Below are positions 56,049 to 64,000 of a stretch of DNA of 64,000 nucleotides, piece after piece. The DNA is from Nitrospira sp. (GTDB lineage: Bacteria; Nitrospirota; Nitrospiria; Nitrospirales; Nitrospiraceae). A model generated the notes under the pieces. That model was not told the origin of the DNA, did no database searches, and saw only the letters and a program-made list of their open reading frames with translations. Location: NCBI GenBank assembly GCA_022843785.1, contig JALHMZ010000006.1:116043-180042 (forward strand), in the 5' to 3' direction. A program made the translations under genes and the position numbers. The number at the start of each line of letters is the position of its first letter. Position 1 is the stretch's first letter.

Positions 56049-56690
56049 TTACGACACGCGAAAGTATTGGTTCGATTCCTTCTCCCGCCCGATTTCTGTT
56101 TCCGGCCCATGTCCTGTCACCACAATGGTCGCATCGTCGAGGGTGTAGAGCCGCTCCCTGATGGATTGTTCAATGGCATCGAAATTCCCGCCCCACAAAT
56201 CAGTCCGCCCGATGCTGCCGCGAAACAGTGTGTCTCCCGCCAGTACCAGCTGTTCGTTCGGCGCGTGAAAACTCATCGAACCAGGCGTGTGACCCGGTGT
56301 GTGAAGGGCAATCAGCGCATGCTCTCCAAGCAGCACTTGCTCCTCATCCTTGAGCCAGTAATCCGGCATCGGCACGGAGACAAAGGGCACGCCGAACATG
56401 CGGCACTGCACTTCAAGATTTTCCCAGAGATCGAGATCGTCCTGGTGCAGGCACAAAGCCGCGCCTGTCGCCTGCTTCATCGCTCCGGAAGCAAGAAAAT
56501 GGTCGAAGTGTGCGTGAGTGTGCAGAATATGGCTGACTGTGAGGCCGAGCTTCTGTACTTCCTGGAGAATGCGCGCGGAGTCACCACCGGGGTCGACCAC
56601 AATGGCCCGCTTTGTAACTGGATCGCCGATGATTGAGCAGTTGCATCCAAGAGGAGGAACCGAGAAGGTTTTCCGAATCAATGCAGCCAT
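56049..56690 (-). CDS. metallo-beta-lactamase-fold hydrolase (glyoxalase II-like)
   Basis: 213 aa. Metal site 'HTHAHFDHFLASGAM' (about 56-70), 'TPGHTPGSMSF' and 'VVTGHGPETEIGREK'. Similar proteins cleave thioesters or persulfides; identity within the family is open. Stands alone beside a repeat on either side. Confidence 0.88.
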   Translation of the reverse strand: MAALIRKTFSVPPLGCNCSIIGDPVTKRAIVVDPGGDSARILQEVQKLGLTVSHILHTHAHFDHFLASGAMKQATGAALCLHQDDLDLWENLEVQCRMFGVPFVSVPMPDYWLKDEEQVLLGEHALIALHTPGHTPGSMSFHAPNEQLVLAGDTLFRGSIGRTDLWGGNFDAIEQSIRERLYTLDDATIVVTGHGPETEIGREKESNQYFRVS

Positions 56691-56741
56691 AGCGCGCCAT
56701 GCTACAGTCCGACGGCCCTGCGGCGCAAGCTGAGGCTCGCC

Positions 56742-56983
56742 GTGCGTGAAGCGTATCTCGTTAGGGAGAAGAGCGTATAGCTGATGGCGTATAGCACGGG
56801 ACTGAGCCGGAAATTTTTGAGTGATGAGTTCTAAGTGTTGAGCTGTATCTGAGAACTCTCAATCATTCAACGCTGCTATCTGCTCCCTGCTCTGGATTTT
56901 CCACACCTCACCCCTTACCCCTCACGCCCGGATGCCATACGCCATAGGCTCTTTCCGCCGCCCACGCTTTACGAGGCACGAGC
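56742..56983. repeat. dispersed repeat element, copy 3
   Basis: Begins CGTGAAGCGTATCTCGTTAG and ends CACGCTTTACGAGGCACGAG. The first ~70 bases are identical to the reverse complement of the element at 36322-36518, and both ends continue to match with gaps. No supported gene in it. Confidence 0.85.
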
Positions 56984-57024
56984 ATTGGAGCAATTTCGCG
57001 ATACATAGTCACGAATGATGCTGG

Positions 57025-57645
57025 CTAAGGGGCCTCTGGCCCCGCCCCGCTCCGGATGGTCCAGACCACCTCGGTATCGAAGATCCTCCACTCCCGCCCT
57101 TCTCGATGGAACCAGACGAGAAAACCTGCGCCTGTTCCGTCAGGGCGCATCTGCTCAACATACACAAGCGCCTGATCCTGCTGCAGCGCCCACCCCACCT
57201 TCGAAAAGGCCAGCCGCTCCAACACCGGCAGGGCCTGCACGGGAACGGCGGCGGACACCTCCGGTTCCTCAAGAGACTGCCCCGTGACAAATCGATAGCG
57301 AACCCCGAATTGGAACCGGCCTTCAAGCCGACCGGATTCGCGGTTGGCTCCCACAAAACTCCTCACAAGGTCAGACGGCAGCCGACCCATGAAATAGTTC
57401 CGATCGTGAAAGGACTCGATCGTCATCGGCTCTGTCCGGCCCGGAAACAGCCGGGCGACCGTCATACGCTCGATCACCACCAGCATGGTGTGTGACGTGA
57501 GAAAGACGCTCTCAATGGTTTGATCGTACAGCGCATAATCCTCGGCGGGAATGACCGAAGGAACAGGCATCTCCTCTGCGGGAAGCAATCCCGGCGTAGC
57601 AAGACACGTCAGTATCAAAAGGGCCGGCAACATCGCGCATTTCAT
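57025..57645 (-). CDS. hypothetical secreted protein
   Basis: 206 aa with a signal peptide ('LPALLILTCLATPGLLPAEE'). The mature part is mixed alpha/beta ('LTSHTMLVVIERMTVARLFP', 'VWFHREGREWRIFDTEVVW'). No family recognised. Monocistronic. Confidence 0.6.
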   Translation of the reverse strand: MKCAMLPALLILTCLATPGLLPAEEMPVPSVIPAEDYALYDQTIESVFLTSHTMLVVIERMTVARLFPGRTEPMTIESFHDRNYFMGRLPSDLVRSFVGANRESGRLEGRFQFGVRYRFVTGQSLEEPEVSAAVPVQALPVLERLAFSKVGWALQQDQALVYVEQMRPDGTGAGFLVWFHREGREWRIFDTEVVWTIRSGAGPEAP

Positions 57646-57753
57646 GTTGCGCTGAGCATAGTCGCGACGAAAGAGTCCGTCAATTCACCCATTCCATCAT
57701 GGACAAGCCGGCATGAAGCATGGATAATCATCCGGATCATCAGGAGGAGCACC

Positions 57754-58491
57754 GTGCCCCGATCAATCACGAAGTTCGGTTACGCCGCAGCATGGCTTGC
57801 CATCATACTGTGTTCATTCTCGGCGGGCGGCTGTCAGCCGGACGATGCTCCCCTCAAAGCTGAAAACGACACACTCAAAAAGCAAGTACTCAAACAGGAA
57901 TCCCTGCTGAGCTCTCTGCAAGACGGGAACAAGGTCATGCAGCAACAGATCGATCTGCTCAACCAGGAACTCCGCGATGCAAAGAACGCAGCCGAGTCAT
58001 CCAAGGCAGAAACCCAGAACCTGGCTGAGCGGCTGGAGATGCAGGTGGATCAAGCCAAGCGCATGAACGCGGAAGTCCAACAAATGGCGGCGGCCCGAGC
58101 GGCGCAGAATCTCAAGATCGACGACAAGGGCGCACAGTTCGAGACGCTCCCCCGCCCCTTAGGCGCCGTCAGCAAAATCGTCGAGGAGTCGCTTGCTCGT
58201 AACGGCTATCAACTGAAGATCGGTATCAAAACGGACCAGAAAGCCGTCTTCGTGACGGACCGCAAGGTCTCAACTCCCGCTTCATTGGAAGTCGCCGGGT
58301 TTCGAAACCAATATCTCATCTCCCTCCAAGCCCTGCCCGGCAATGCCACCAAACTCGGCGTCAAGGCGGAATTCGAGAAGGTTGCACAAGGCGGTCGTAT
58401 TCTGAGTGTAAGCCCCGAAGAAACCGCCGAGATCGAGCGCCGCCTGATCGGGGACATCAGCAAGGCGCTCGAAGCCCCGACCAGGACCTAA
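57754..58491 (+). CDS. coiled-coil lipoprotein
   Basis: 245 aa from GTG 57754 (AGGAGG 6-7 nt upstream). Lipobox 'SAGGC', then a coiled coil (about 35-110, 'ENDTLKKQVLKQESLLSSLQ') and a beta-rich C-half ('VAGFRNQYLISLQALPGNAT'). Unknown. Confidence 0.72.
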   Translation: MPRSITKFGYAAAWLAIILCSFSAGGCQPDDAPLKAENDTLKKQVLKQESLLSSLQDGNKVMQQQIDLLNQELRDAKNAAESSKAETQNLAERLEMQVDQAKRMNAEVQQMAAARAAQNLKIDDKGAQFETLPRPLGAVSKIVEESLARNGYQLKIGIKTDQKAVFVTDRKVSTPASLEVAGFRNQYLISLQALPGNATKLGVKAEFEKVAQGGRILSVSPEETAEIERRLIGDISKALEAPTRT

Positions 58492-58510
58492 CCCGCGCGA
58501 TTCATGACTC
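58491..58510. repeat. stop-codon-linked repeat end (copy c)
   Basis: ACCCGCGCGATTCATGACTC starts on the last base of the lipoprotein stop codon, like the ends at 52332 and 55842. Confidence 0.4.
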
Positions 58511-58571
58511 TGCCGCGGCAAAGCACGCTTTCCTTGGTCAGAGCCGAACCCCGTGCTAGCATTTCTCCGCT

Positions 58572-60131
58572 ATGGCACTCTCGACCAGCGTACACGATCT
58601 CCGGACCCTGATCCGTTCCTGCCATCCACTCATCATCATCGAGACGGTGGAGGAAGAACGGGTTTCCCAATTGCTGCAATCAGTGACCGCGCAAGAACGG
58701 ATGCCACTCTTCGAATGGTCCGTCACCAGAGGACTCACCCGCGCCGACGAGCCGACACTCAGTAAAATGACCGCCACGCCGCTGGCCGTGCTGCAACACC
58801 TCCAGACCTTGACCGTGGAGGCGGTCTTTTGGCTCAAGGACCTTGCGCCTCATCTGCAAGATCCGCCGGTCGCCCGCCATCTCCGGGAAGTCGGAGCGGT
58901 TTTCAGCCGCTCCCGGGCAACCTGCGTGATCACCGGCCACCCTATTACACTGCCGCTCGACATCGAGAAGCTCGCAGTTCGGCTGGACCTGCGATTGCCG
59001 GATCGCGAAGAACTGCAATCCATGCTTCGAAGCGTACTGCAATCGCTGGGACCGAAAGTATCTCCCCGCCGGCCCCGATCGACCACCGTGGTCCAAAGCA
59101 TCCTCAGTTCGATCGACAACTCCAAGGCGGCACAGCAGGGGCCTTCGGCTCAAGAACGCGATGCTATCCTCCGCGCCTTGCAGGGATTGACCCTTCACCA
59201 AGCCCGCCAGATCGTCACGCAATGTCTCGTCGAGGACGGTACCCTTTCGGCGGATGACGTGCAGAACATCCTGAAACGCAAGGTGCAGGCGATCAAGGAC
59301 GGCGGCCTGCTGGAGTACTACCCGCTCGAAGACAATCGATTCGAGTTGGGAGGATTCGTCAGCCTGAAATCCTGGCTGGAACGCGCGAAGGTCGGATTTA
59401 CCGCGGAGGCCAAGGCGTTAAACCTGACACCTCCTCGCGGCATCATGCTCGTCGGCGTGCCCGGCTGCGGCAAATCGCTCGCTGCGAAAGCCATCGCGCG
59501 TGAATGGCAGCTGCCGCTCTTGAAACTCGATGCAGGCCGGCTGTTCGACAAGTTCGTCGGCGAATCGGAAAAAAACTTCCGCAAGGCGATCGAGACGGCC
59601 GAATCGTTGTCGCCGATCGTCCTCTGGGTCGATGAAATCGAAAAGGCGATGGTCGCAGGAGGCGGGAGCGGCGACGCCGACGCGGGCTTGAGCCGGCGGC
59701 TGTTCGGCGCCTTTCTCACCTGGCTGCAGGAGAAGAAGCAAGAGGTGTTCGTCGTAGCCACCGCGAACGATCTCTCGTCCCTTCCTCCTGAACTGCTTCG
59801 CAAAGGCCGGTTTGACGAAATATTTTTCGTCGATCTTCCGGACGACGGCGAACGGGAGGCTATCTGGAAGATTCACCTGGGCCTTCGCAAGCAGGACAGC
59901 ACGCGCTTCGATCTCATCAAGATCGTCAGCGCCAGCGACGGCTTCAGCGGATCCGAGATCGAACAAGCGGTCGTGGCGTCGCTCTATCGCGCCCTCCATC
60001 ATAAAACACCGCTGACCACAGATCTGCTGATCGAAGAACTGACTCACACCATGCCGCTTTCCGTCACGCGGCGCGAAGATATCGACGCGCTTCGGCAGAT
60101 GGCTGAAGGCCGGTTCGTCAACGTACGGTGA
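58572..60131 (+). CDS. AAA ATPase (Ycf46-like)
   Basis: 519 aa: an N-terminal domain (1-200) and a AAA module with Walker A 'VGVPGCGKSLAAKAIAREW' (about 293), 'VLWVDEIEKAMVAGG' and the arginine-rich sensor ('LLRKGRFDEIFFVDLPDD'). Resembles cyanobacterial and chloroplast Ycf46, a CO2-related factor whose bacterial role is unclear. Stop overlaps the next gene. Confidence 0.85.
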   Translation: MALSTSVHDLRTLIRSCHPLIIIETVEEERVSQLLQSVTAQERMPLFEWSVTRGLTRADEPTLSKMTATPLAVLQHLQTLTVEAVFWLKDLAPHLQDPPVARHLREVGAVFSRSRATCVITGHPITLPLDIEKLAVRLDLRLPDREELQSMLRSVLQSLGPKVSPRRPRSTTVVQSILSSIDNSKAAQQGPSAQERDAILRALQGLTLHQARQIVTQCLVEDGTLSADDVQNILKRKVQAIKDGGLLEYYPLEDNRFELGGFVSLKSWLERAKVGFTAEAKALNLTPPRGIMLVGVPGCGKSLAAKAIAREWQLPLLKLDAGRLFDKFVGESEKNFRKAIETAESLSPIVLWVDEIEKAMVAGGGSGDADAGLSRRLFGAFLTWLQEKKQEVFVVATANDLSSLPPELLRKGRFDEIFFVDLPDDGEREAIWKIHLGLRKQDSTRFDLIKIVSASDGFSGSEIEQAVVASLYRALHHKTPLTTDLLIEELTHTMPLSVTRREDIDALRQMAEGRFVNVR

Positions 60132-60136
60132 CGTCG

Positions 60137-60832
60137 ATGCGACTCTTGTTCATCACCGGAACCATCGCCGTTGTGACGCTTGTCGGTTGTGCGACGCCGT
60201 CGATTGAATCCCCTCAACGATCGCTGTCGAACCAACCTCCTCAGATATCGATCACGGCACATCGCCCCTGTTGCCCATCCGGCCTGACGAGCCTCAGCCG
60301 ATCAACAATCGTGCAAACCGCGGCTACACTCGTGGGCGCGACGACAATCACGAGCAAAGGCCGAAAGATCACCTACGACTGTGCCGGCGTCACACGCGCG
60401 GTCTTCTTGAAGCACGGCATCGATCTCTATGACACCGAGGCCGACGATCCCAATGCCAACGGCGTCCGGCTCATTTATGACCATGTGCGCCGGCACGGCA
60501 TCGTCCACCAGGGGCCGGCAACCCAACCCGGAGACTTGGTCTTTTTTGACAACACCTGGGACTTCAACGGAGATGGAGAATTGAATGACCCGCTGACCCA
60601 TGTCGGCATCGTCGAACGGATCGAATCGGACGGCACGGTGGTGTTCATCAGCCGCGTCGCCGACGCCATCCAGCGTTACCGTATGAACCTCCTGCACCCG
60701 CACGTCCATAAGACCGCCGACGGCCGTATTCTCAACGACTACATCAGGCGCAAACTCCCCAGCGACCCGAACCGCCAAGGCCGTCTCGCCGGGGAACTAT
60801 TCGCATTCTATGGCACTCGCCTGCCCTCGTAA
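60137..60832 (+). CDS. NlpC/P60 (C40)-like lipoprotein
   Basis: 231 aa (GTG 60128 overlapping the AAA stop is an alternative). Lipobox 'LVGC' at residue ~18; catalytic Cys in 'ITYDCAGVTRAVF' (about 83) and His in 'PLTHVGIVERI' (about 155). Members hydrolyse peptidoglycan peptides. An insert 'TWDFNGDGELND' looks like a Ca-binding loop. Confidence 0.82.
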   Translation: MRLLFITGTIAVVTLVGCATPSIESPQRSLSNQPPQISITAHRPCCPSGLTSLSRSTIVQTAATLVGATTITSKGRKITYDCAGVTRAVFLKHGIDLYDTEADDPNANGVRLIYDHVRRHGIVHQGPATQPGDLVFFDNTWDFNGDGELNDPLTHVGIVERIESDGTVVFISRVADAIQRYRMNLLHPHVHKTADGRILNDYIRRKLPSDPNRQGRLAGELFAFYGTRLPS

Positions 60833-61047
60833 GGAAAAGATTGAATAGTCTGCCGGCTGTTTACAAGACTGAGATACAAACCATCTCAACGGGTTTTCAA
60901 GGGTTTTCAGCAAAGCCGTGCATCGTCGGCTTCTTCCGATTACAGCCCCGACTTGTAGCAACCGATAAGGAACTGTGGCGAGAATAAAAAGTGACGCGCC
61001 GCTGTTTCTTGGCCTCCATTTTTAAAATGACCTGCTAGAATTACTCC

Positions 61048-61479
61048 ATGTCGACGTCATCCAAACAACTACGCGTCCGGGAAACCAGTCCCCTCCGCCG
61101 CACACTCACCGATGTGCGGCATGGGCTGTTGGGATTGCACAAAGCCCTGATCGTTGCCGAGCAGCTGACCTTTGAACGGATTTATGGACGCATCGATTCG
61201 ACAGGGCAATTGCTGCAGCTGGTGATGAACGATCCGTGGTTTACCTGGCTCCATCCCCTGTCCAATCTGGTCGTTCGAATCGACGAATTACTGGACGATG
61301 GGAGAAGCCTGACCGTGGACGATGTGGCGGTCCTTCTGGCTGAAGTGCGAGGCCTGATCCGTCCCTCTGAACTGGGCGACGGCTTTGAGCGCAGCTACTA
61401 TGAAGCGCTTCAACGCGCCCCTGAAGTCGTCATGGCCCACTGCGAGATGAAGAAACTCTTGTCCCTTCCGGCCGTCTAG
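61048..61479 (+). CDS. hypothetical protein
   Basis: 143 aa, mostly helical, cytosolic ('LTDVRHGLLGLHKALIVAEQ', 'LVMNDPWFTWLHPLSNLVVR'). Family not recognised. TAGAAT lies 15 nt upstream as a possible -10. Confidence 0.6.
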   Translation: MSTSSKQLRVRETSPLRRTLTDVRHGLLGLHKALIVAEQLTFERIYGRIDSTGQLLQLVMNDPWFTWLHPLSNLVVRIDELLDDGRSLTVDDVAVLLAEVRGLIRPSELGDGFERSYYEALQRAPEVVMAHCEMKKLLSLPAV

Positions 61480-61519
61480 CAGACAGTACAGTCCTCTACC
61501 CTCTGATCCTACTTGCGGC

Positions 61520-61562
61520 ATGAAAAAGCGGCCGGCCTATAAGGACCGGCCGCTTTATTAAG
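61520..61562. terminator. bidirectional terminator
   Basis: AAAAAGCGGCCGG-CCTATAAGGA-CCGGCCGCTTTATTA lies between two convergent genes (61048 plus, 61585 minus); U-runs follow on both sides. Confidence 0.8.
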
Positions 61563-61584
61563 AAACTCCTGCAAGAAACCTTGC

Positions 61585-61944
61585 TTAGTCTTTCCCGCGC
61601 TTTCCACGGCTGCGGGCGTTGTCACGCCCTTGCTTGCCGTGCTCGCCGGCCACTTCATCGGCCCGGTCTAACCCACGCATTTTGTCGCCGCCTTTCTCGC
61701 GGCCCTTCCCTTTGTGCTTTCCTTTACCCTTGCCCTCGTGCTCATCGCCATCCTTGTGTTTCTCTCCCATCTTCTCCTTCTCTACCATAGGAGCCGTGGC
61801 AGGGGCAGGAGGGGCAGGGGCCGTCGCCTCCGGCACAGCTGGCGGAACCGGAGCAACCGGTGCCGGAACCTCGCTTTGGGCAAAGACATTCGAGAATGCC
61901 AGTAACACGGCGGCTGCTGTAAGAATTGAAACAGTCCTCATCAT
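61585..61944 (-). CDS. small secreted highly charged protein
   Basis: About 119 aa from ATG 61944. Signal peptide ('SILTAAAVLLAFSNVFAQ'), a Pro/Ala-rich stretch, then Lys/Gly/Glu-rich tail ('HEGKGKGKHKGKGREKGG'), probably unstructured. Unknown; could bind polyanion or surface. Confidence 0.65.
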   Translation of the reverse strand: MMRTVSILTAAAVLLAFSNVFAQSEVPAPVAPVPPAVPEATAPAPPAPATAPMVEKEKMGEKHKDGDEHEGKGKGKHKGKGREKGGDKMRGLDRADEVAGEHGKQGRDNARSRGKRGKD

Positions 61945-62150
61945 TATGCTGATCCTTTCGCAATTAGGTTGAGTCACCTGGGGTCTTCGACTTCTCTCAG
62001 CCGATTACGCAAGCCTGATGCCAAAATCACCTTGAGCGCACCAGCACGTTATAAGGGAAACTGGGGGATCATACCCTTCACTCAGACCGCCATCGATCAC
62101 GACCGTGGCAGAATAGCCGATTGCGCCTCCATTCTTGCCTCAGATCTGGG

Positions 62151-62567
62151 CTATCGAGACGAAGACGAGCGCATCCAGAGAGACCCGGCATAAGCCGTCG
62201 CTCCCATGACGGCTGACATCAACAGAAACAGGCACCCCACCGCCAGTGCCCCGGCCCAGGGAGCAGGATAGGCCTCGTAAATAGCGGACACCGGCTGATC
62301 CGTCGTCGGGCTGAAATGAGACAGCCACCCTAGCCCAAGCCCGAGCATCCCGACAATGACCCAGAAACGCGGACCGACCAGGCCCGTTCGATAGAGCCTT
62401 GTCCCCCATCCCATCCCGCCGAAAATAATCGTCACGACGATCAGAAACCCTACGGACTGCTCATCGATCGGCCAATGAAAATCTCCCCGAAACAGATGAT
62501 CGAGAATGTGCAGGAAGTTCAGACCGGCAATCAGAGCAAGTAATTGAAGCAAGCGACGGTCGGGCAT
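62151..62567 (-). CDS. four-helix membrane protein
   Basis: About 138 aa from ATG 62567. Four hydrophobic segments ('LLALIAGLNFLHILDHLFRG', 'VVTIIFGGMGWGTRLY', 'VIVGMLGLGLGWLSHF', 'LAVGCLFLLMSAVMGATAY'). Unknown. Followed in the same direction by the DUF5069 gene upstream. Confidence 0.65.
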   Translation of the reverse strand: MPDRRLLQLLALIAGLNFLHILDHLFRGDFHWPIDEQSVGFLIVVTIIFGGMGWGTRLYRTGLVGPRFWVIVGMLGLGLGWLSHFSPTTDQPVSAIYEAYPAPWAGALAVGCLFLLMSAVMGATAYAGSLWMRSSSSR

Positions 62568-62584
62568 GGCGGCCAATCAATCGG

Positions 62585-63022
62585 CTACATTCGGCCTTCA
62601 TCCAACTCAATGACATCGGCCCAGGTTGAGACAGGAGGAAGCGCACTCACCAAGACGCCACGTTTCGTGGAGATTTCTTGTAGACGACCTTGAAACCGCA
62701 GGCGACTCTCATCGTCCTTCGGCTCAGCCTTGAGCAGATTGCGAGAGAAGAGACGAATCTCCGCGTCAGTCACCGGCTTCCCGTTGGCCTGAACCCAAGC
62801 CAGCAACGTCTCATCCGTCCCACCGGACAATACCAGCTGCTCGAATGCCTTCGCATCGATTCCCAGAAAATCGACCAGATACTTGTCAAACCCCACCGTC
62901 ATGTAGTTGTAATCCTGAATCTGCCCGGCATTCCGCAATCTGATCTTGTCAATAAACCGCCCTAGGTGGGCGACACCGCCGAGCAGGACCTTAGGGCTGC
63001 GAGGATATTGTGGATTAGCCAT
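62585..63022 (-). CDS. DUF5069-family protein
   Basis: 145 aa with the family start 'YPRSPKVLLGGVAHLGRFID' and 'WVQANGKPVTDAEIRLFSR'. Function unknown. Its 5' end adjoins the truncated vapC. Confidence 0.82.
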   Translation of the reverse strand: MANPQYPRSPKVLLGGVAHLGRFIDKIRLRNAGQIQDYNYMTVGFDKYLVDFLGIDAKAFEQLVLSGGTDETLLAWVQANGKPVTDAEIRLFSRNLLKAEPKDDESRLRFQGRLQEISTKRGVLVSALPPVSTWADVIELDEGRM

Positions 63023-63025
63023 ACG

Positions 63026-63073
63026 TCAGCATTCCCTTCTATTGACCCACACCGTCGTATCGACAATGATCAT
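63026..63073 (-). pseudogene. vapC remnant of 15 codons
   Basis: ATG overlaps the vapB stop (ATGA) and the frame reads MIIVDTTVWVNRREC then stops. 'VDTTVW' is the first PIN-domain motif with its catalytic Asp; the remaining ~110 residues are gone and the DUF5069 gene follows at once. Too short for the ORF track. Confidence 0.75.
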
Positions 63074-63279
63074 GAGGCAGCCTTGGTGCAGCCTTCCCGC
63101 ATCACGTTGAGATCGCCCTCCCATCCAATCGTTCCGCGCAACCGGCGGATCCCTTCCTGGCCTTTCACCTTGATGAGCATCCGAAGACCCTCCTCAACCA
63201 CAGCGTTCTTGGTTGAGAGGCCGGTGGCCTTCATCGCCTGCCGCATGAGGCTATTGTCGATCACAATGTTGATGCGCAC
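63070..63279 (-). CDS. vapB: VapB-type antitoxin
   Basis: 69 aa, 'MRINIVIDNSLMRQAMKATG' ribbon-helix-helix start typical of the VapB (DUF2191) family, then 'LRGTIGWEGDLN', the usual C-terminal toxin-binding piece. Orphaned, since the toxin is a stub. Confidence 0.85.
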   Translation of the reverse strand: MRINIVIDNSLMRQAMKATGLSTKNAVVEEGLRMLIKVKGQEGIRRLRGTIGWEGDLNVMREGCTKAAS

Positions 63280-63441
63280 AGGCCCTCCACATCATGGTGT
63301 GCATACTTTTACGAAACATACACATGCGGTCTTGGAGATGCAAGAAAGGGGAGAAAGGGTACCGGACACTCGGGTAATTGGAGCCAAGGGAGTAAAGGTT
63401 TCCCCGACAGTGCCGATACAATAGCAGGAGAGGGACACGCG

Positions 63442-63807
63442 ATGCAGCCACGATGCCATCCCCGAATCAATGTCGAGTATTCAGCCGGCATTCAGAGCGA
63501 TACTGGCGCAGCGACAGGCGTCCTGTTCGATCTCTCGGCGACGGGATGCAGGCTGCAAAGCGACATGACTGTAGAGGCGGGAACGTATCTCGCCCTGCAA
63601 TTGGATCTCCCCCAACACCACATGCCCCTCACCGTCGACGTGTCGATCGTACGTTGGTGCAAAGACGGTCAGTTCGGAGTGGAGTTTCTTCGATACGGTC
63701 GCGGCATGCGCGAGCGTCTCACGAATCTTGTGCAAGCCCAGCCGGTGACCGCCCCATCAGAAATACCTGTTGCCGCAGAGCCCACACTCACCGCCGTCAG
63801 CGTGTAA
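63442..63807 (+). CDS. PilZ-domain protein
   Basis: 121 aa. c-di-GMP motifs RxxxR ('RCHPR', residues 4-8) and 'DLSATGCRL' (D/NxSxxG) are both present, followed by the beta-barrel. A stand-alone PilZ receptor, output unknown. Tail is Pro/Ala-rich. Confidence 0.85.
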   Translation: MQPRCHPRINVEYSAGIQSDTGAATGVLFDLSATGCRLQSDMTVEAGTYLALQLDLPQHHMPLTVDVSIVRWCKDGQFGVEFLRYGRGMRERLTNLVQAQPVTAPSEIPVAAEPTLTAVSV

Positions 63808-63884
63808 TCTCTGCTTCGTCGAAAATAGAAGTTCATTCCGCCAAGAGAAACACTTCCGTTCCTCCTGACAATCAATGGTTCCAG

Positions 63885-64000
63885 TGTGAGTTCAAGGTCC
63901 TAGTGCAACACCTGTATCCTGGAGATTCCAGGAGCGAAGGAGTTGTACATGGGACACTATCACCGATTGACCCTTATGGAACGTGAAGAACTCAGTCGCA
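63885..64000 (+). mobile_element. left end of an IS30-family element, cut by the window edge
   Basis: TGTGAGTTCAAGGTCCTAGT resembles an IS30 terminal repeat (TGTAGATTCAATTGGTCAA type). It precedes a transposase start that runs off the window. Confidence 0.6.
63949..64000 (+). CDS. IS30-family transposase, partial
   Basis: The ATG at 63949 (GAAGGA about 8 nt upstream) opens MGHYHRLTLMEREELSR, the standard IS30 transposase N-terminus with its HTH. Only 17 codons are in the window. Confidence 0.75.
   Translation, partial: MGHYHRLTLMEREELSR

Noticed and set aside
55533-56636. 367-aa plus-strand ORF
   Set aside because: Runs through another gene in a second frame, a repeat element and antisense to the MBL-fold gene; composition is not protein-like.

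Overview
The window reads as a dense, high-GC chromosomal segment of a diderm bacterium, most likely a Nitrospira-type nitrite oxidiser (phylum Nitrospirota). That assignment is inference from gene content and the general feel of the proteins; no rRNA or nitrite oxidoreductase gene lies in the window. Supporting content is a complete Tol-Pal system, many lipoproteins, c-type cytochromes, and a block for molybdenum cofactor, Fe-S and Tat maturation.

Layout. 1-2.9 kb: KimA-like K+ permease and a secreted PKD-like protein. 3.0-4.8 kb: a tandemly duplicated toxin-antitoxin (TA) locus (decayed antitoxin copy, PIN pair, intact Phd/Doc-like pair) beside an orphan HExxH putative peptide hydroxylase. 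7-8.4 kb: NFACT/RqcH-like protein. 8.5-16 kb: a sigma-54 activator followed by what looks like its target operon: palindromic activator sites, a good -24/-12 promoter, a small protein, a DevC/DevA-like ABC exporter, a membrane fusion protein, a NodT-type outer membrane channel and a response regulator. 16-17.3 kb: 2OG-Fe(II) oxygenase and glycine-rich RRM protein. 17.5-25.5 kb (minus): ABC-2 exporter, NapC-like multihaem cytochrome, mobB, moeA, mrp, tatC and a DegP protease. 25.8-28.6 kb: a lipoprotein with a caspase-like fold lacking the catalytic His/Cys, and an internally deleted paralogue. 28.8-31.4 kb: repeat-rich secreted protein and monohaem cytochrome. 31.8-38.4 kb (minus): RodZ-like protein, TPR lipoprotein, PfkB kinase, mtnP, miaA, mutL. 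39-39.5 kb: RelB/ParE-like pair with a frameshifted toxin. 40-46.7 kb (minus): two CpoB-like lipoproteins, pal, tolB, tolA, tolR, tolQ. 46.9-48.3 kb: tRNA-Asp, tRNA-Val, xerD-like recombinase. 48.6-52.3 kb: LpoA/LivJ-like protein, M50 protease, trpS. 52.5-55.5 kb: an accessory stretch (RBBP9-like hydrolase, DUF2971-like protein, broken MazF module). 55.5-63.8 kb: mixed housekeeping and hypothetical genes, a VapB with a 15-codon VapC stub, and a PilZ protein. 63.9 kb to the end: the start of an IS30-family element.

Across the window two kinds of short dispersed repeat stand out: a family built on CGTATCTCGTGAAGCGT (including two inverted copies about 20 kb apart sharing about 70 identical bases), and a family that starts at the last base of stop codons (CCCGC-TTATTCACGA type). 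Five TA loci are visible and four carry damage or rearrangement. The best candidates for new biology are the sigma-54 efflux circuit, the pseudo-caspase lipoprotein pair and the orphan HExxH protein. Start codons were chosen from Shine-Dalgarno (SD) sequences and overlaps seen by eye; no alignments or database searches were run.
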